Of a stretch of 8,324 nucleotides of DNA, positions 7,107 to 8,324 are shown piece by piece. The notes under the pieces are model-generated. The model saw only the letters and a program-made list of their open reading frames with translations. It was not told the origin of the DNA and did no database searches. The number at the start of each line of letters is the position of its first letter. Positions within the stretch are counted from its first letter, which is position 1. Made by a program: the position numbers and the translations under genes. This DNA is from JAGOBX01 sp017999075 [NCBI: Candidatus Babelota bacterium] (GTDB taxonomy: Bacteria > JAGOBX01), in the NCBI GenBank assembly GCA_017999075.1, contig JAGOBX010000138.1:1-8324 (forward strand), given 5' to 3'.

Positions 7107-7276
7107 GACTAAAAGTGCCGTATAGTCAAAAGTCAGTATTTAAAAAACAAACTGATTTAGTAATATTTGTTTTATGCATAACAATAATGTTTTCAATAAC
7201 TCGAAAATTTAATTATTAAAAAGTGATTAAAAATGACTTTTGACTATACGGCACTTTTAGTTCGGCACTTTTAGTC
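7107..7276. mobile_element. MITE-like structure with perfect 28-bp inverted repeats
   Basis: The left arm (7108-7135) and right arm (7234-7261) are exact reverse complements over 28 bp, enclosing a 98-bp AT-rich interior with no coding capacity. The end motif GACTAAAAGTGCCG (7107-7120) matches, as reverse complement, a second right-end copy at 7263-7276, so the outer boundary is ambiguous by 15 bp. An inner 8-bp inverted repeat AAAACAAA/TTTGTTTT lies at 7144-7151/7166-7173. The size and long terminal inverted repeats fit a non-autonomous miniature transposable element. I find no convincing target-site duplication at either boundary. It lies between convergent genes, where a bidirectional terminator is the main alternative, though a 98-nt loop is large for that. 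Confidence 0.55.
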
Positions 7277-7288
7277 TTTTAGTGGCAC
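7249..7288 (+). repeat. Short tandem/scrambled repeat cluster at the right end of the inverted-repeat structure
   Basis: CGGCACTTTTAGT occurs twice (7249-7261 and 7263-7275, period 14), followed by a third TTTTAGT (7277-7283) and a third GGCAC (7284-7288). The order of the two units is therefore rearranged at the right edge. This looks like duplication of the element end by slippage or repeated end processing. Confidence 0.7.
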
Positions 7289-7313
7289 ATAAGAAGTTAT
7301 CGGACTGTATCCG

Positions 7314-8234
7314 TCATTTTATTTTAAAATTTTTATTGTAATTCTTCACCATTTTTCCGAATGATTTATCCTTTTTACGCTTTTCATGATATGACATTTC
7401 ATAGAATTCAGATTCTCTTATTATTTTAAGAAAATTTTTATATCTGCTTTCTTCAATTTCCCCCATTTTTACAGCTTCAATTATTGCACAGTCTTTTTCG
7501 TGAGTATGTGTACAGTCATTGAAACGGCATTGTTGAGAATATGAATAAAACTCATCGAATGTCTGAGTTATTCCATCTTCAATTTCAAAATTCCCAAGTT
7601 CTCTTATCCCTGGAGTGTCAATGAAAATGCTGCCGGAATCAAGACATATAAGTTGACGTCTTACTGTGGTATGTCTGCCTTTTCCGCCTTTCTCACGCAC
7701 TTCGTTAATTTTAAAAACATTTGAACCTATCAACTTGTTAAGTAAAGAAGTCTTTCCAACGCCGGATTGTCCTAACAGGCAATATGTTTTCCCAATTAAA
7801 AGAATTTTCAACAATTCTTCTAATCCCTTTTCAGCAATATTACTAATAAGCAGATATTGATTTTTCAGTTTTAATAGATTACTTTTCAAATTTGCTAATT
7901 CTGAAGAAGATAGCAGATCAATTTTACTAAAAACAACTATAGGTTGAATTCTGTTTTCATTAAGCATAACGAAATACCTATCCAGCAGATTGAAATTGAA
8001 ATGTTCTGCCGACTGCAGAACTATTCCGAAATCAATATTAGCGGCGATTAACTGAAAATCTATTCGTTTACCTGATTCCTTGCGTTTCAATAAAGTTTTA
8101 CGAGGCAAAACAGAATGAATTACTGCAAGTGTGTAATTGTTCAATGCTTGTATTGAGACCCAATCTCCGACCGTAGGCAGAACAGTTGAGTCTTCTGCAT
8201 CAAATAAAAATTTTCCGGTAAGTTCTGCTAACAT
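7314..8234 (-). CDS. rsgA: RsgA ribosome-assembly GTPase, surviving ORF (N-terminus cut off by a stop codon)
   Basis: RsgA (YjeQ/YloQ) is a circularly permuted GTPase that helps late 30S subunit maturation. Numbering from ATG 8234, I see the end of the OB-fold (PTVGDWVSI, 20-28), then GTPase motifs in the permuted order G4 SKID (103-106), G1 GQSGVGKT (155-162), the HTT switch (188-190) and G3 DTPG (206-209), followed by the zinc site C236, C241, H243, C249 and a basic tail. G4 has Ser in place of the usual Asn or Thr. The OB-fold lacks its first strands because an in-frame TAG (8259-8261) separates this ORF from matching upstream sequence. The ATG at 8234 has no good Shine-Dalgarno and lies mid-domain, so it is probably not the native start. 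The product may be made by readthrough or reinitiation, or the gene may be a recent pseudogene. Confidence 0.85.
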   Translation of the reverse strand: MLAELTGKFLFDAEDSTVLPTVGDWVSIQALNNYTLAVIHSVLPRKTLLKRKESGKRIDFQLIAANIDFGIVLQSAEHFNFNLLDRYFVMLNENRIQPIVVFSKIDLLSSSELANLKSNLLKLKNQYLLISNIAEKGLEELLKILLIGKTYCLLGQSGVGKTSLLNKLIGSNVFKINEVREKGGKGRHTTVRRQLICLDSGSIFIDTPGIRELGNFEIEDGITQTFDEFYSYSQQCRFNDCTHTHEKDCAIIEAVKMGEIEESRYKNFLKIIRESEFYEMSYHEKRKKDKSFGKMVKNYNKNFKIK

Positions 8235-8324
8235 TTCATAGCTACCATCGGAAACTATCTAGCTATTTTTGTTGACTTCAATTACTCTTGCAAGTAAAAA
8301 GTCATCTTTAGTATACTCGTCAGC
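8235..8324 (-). pseudogene. rsgA: Upstream rsgA coding fragment containing the in-frame TAG
   Basis: In the same minus-strand frame as the RsgA ORF, 21 open codons run from the window edge to a TAG at 8259-8261, then 8 more codons to ATG 8234. The residues just before the stop (LARVIEVNKNS) and after it (IVSDGSYE, leading into MLAELTGKF) match the normal RsgA OB-fold pattern of ARV-E--G-Y-V----GE-LAE--GKF. The TAG occupies the position usually held by an aromatic residue, so a single change of a Tyr codon (TAT/TAC to TAG) or of Trp (TGG to TAG) would explain it. The true start lies beyond the window. A sequencing error cannot be excluded. Confidence 0.7.

Noticed and set aside
7249-7288. Repeat cluster as a CRISPR array
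   Set aside because: Units are 5-14 bp with almost no spacers and no cas genes nearby.
7301-7313. CGGA-CTGTA-TCCG hairpin followed by a T-rich stretch as a tatD terminator
   Set aside because: The stem is only 4 bp and the T tract is interrupted; too weak to call as an intrinsic terminator.
7666-7860. Plus-strand 64-codon ORF inside rsgA, and similar antisense ORFs inside the other genes
   Set aside because: They lie wholly within well-supported genes, have low-complexity or atypical compositions and show no recognisable motifs.
8259-8261. Genome-wide TAG reassignment as the explanation of the split rsgA
   Set aside because: The other six genes show no in-frame TAG, and absence of TAG terminators among seven stops is not significant. 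One site cannot support it.

Overview
This window is strongly A+T-rich bacterial DNA. It reads cleanly with the standard bacterial code: Trp is TGG, and TAA and TGA are the only terminators used by its intact genes. The gene content points to a low-GC bacterium with a periplasm or comparable exported compartment: signal-peptide proteins, an exported peptidoglycan amidase, a TolB-like propeller and a stand-alone CheY-type receiver. I cannot assign a phylum. A spirochaete or a similar low-GC diderm lineage would fit, but nothing seen here is diagnostic.

Layout, left to right. (1) The 3' part of a UvrD/PcrA/Rep-type superfamily 1 helicase fills the first 2 kb; its start and Walker A motif lie before the window. 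(2) A single-domain response regulator follows, with its own plausible promoter. (3) A TolB-like beta-propeller protein has an excellent sigma70-type promoter placed so that transcription should begin at or next to the ATG, which predicts a leaderless message. Only 17 nt after it comes an N-acetylmuramoyl-L-alanine amidase with a strong Shine-Dalgarno sequence and four carboxypeptidase-regulatory-like beta domains at its C-terminus. These two genes probably form an envelope operon. (4) A 117-bp gap holds three small palindromes, two of them tandem TTGTAWACAA boxes 11 bp apart, and a possible 30-codon ORF. It leads into an unrecognised membrane-anchored 240-aa protein. (5) A TatD-family metal-dependent DNase follows. 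(6) The gap between tatD and the convergent rsgA carries a 154-bp MITE-like structure with perfect 28-bp inverted repeats. At its left edge is a short ORF that starts by ATGA overlap with tatD and stops after 15 codons, possibly the stump of a lost gene. (7) On the minus strand, rsgA runs off the right edge. Its reading frame is interrupted by an in-frame TAG, with recognisable RsgA-like sequence on both sides.

I see no CRISPR array, phage module, defence island, tRNA or rRNA. Most of the window is ordinary housekeeping and envelope biology. The observations most worth a second look are the inverted-repeat element, the interrupted rsgA, the predicted leaderless promoter, the tandem operator-like boxes and the amidase architecture.
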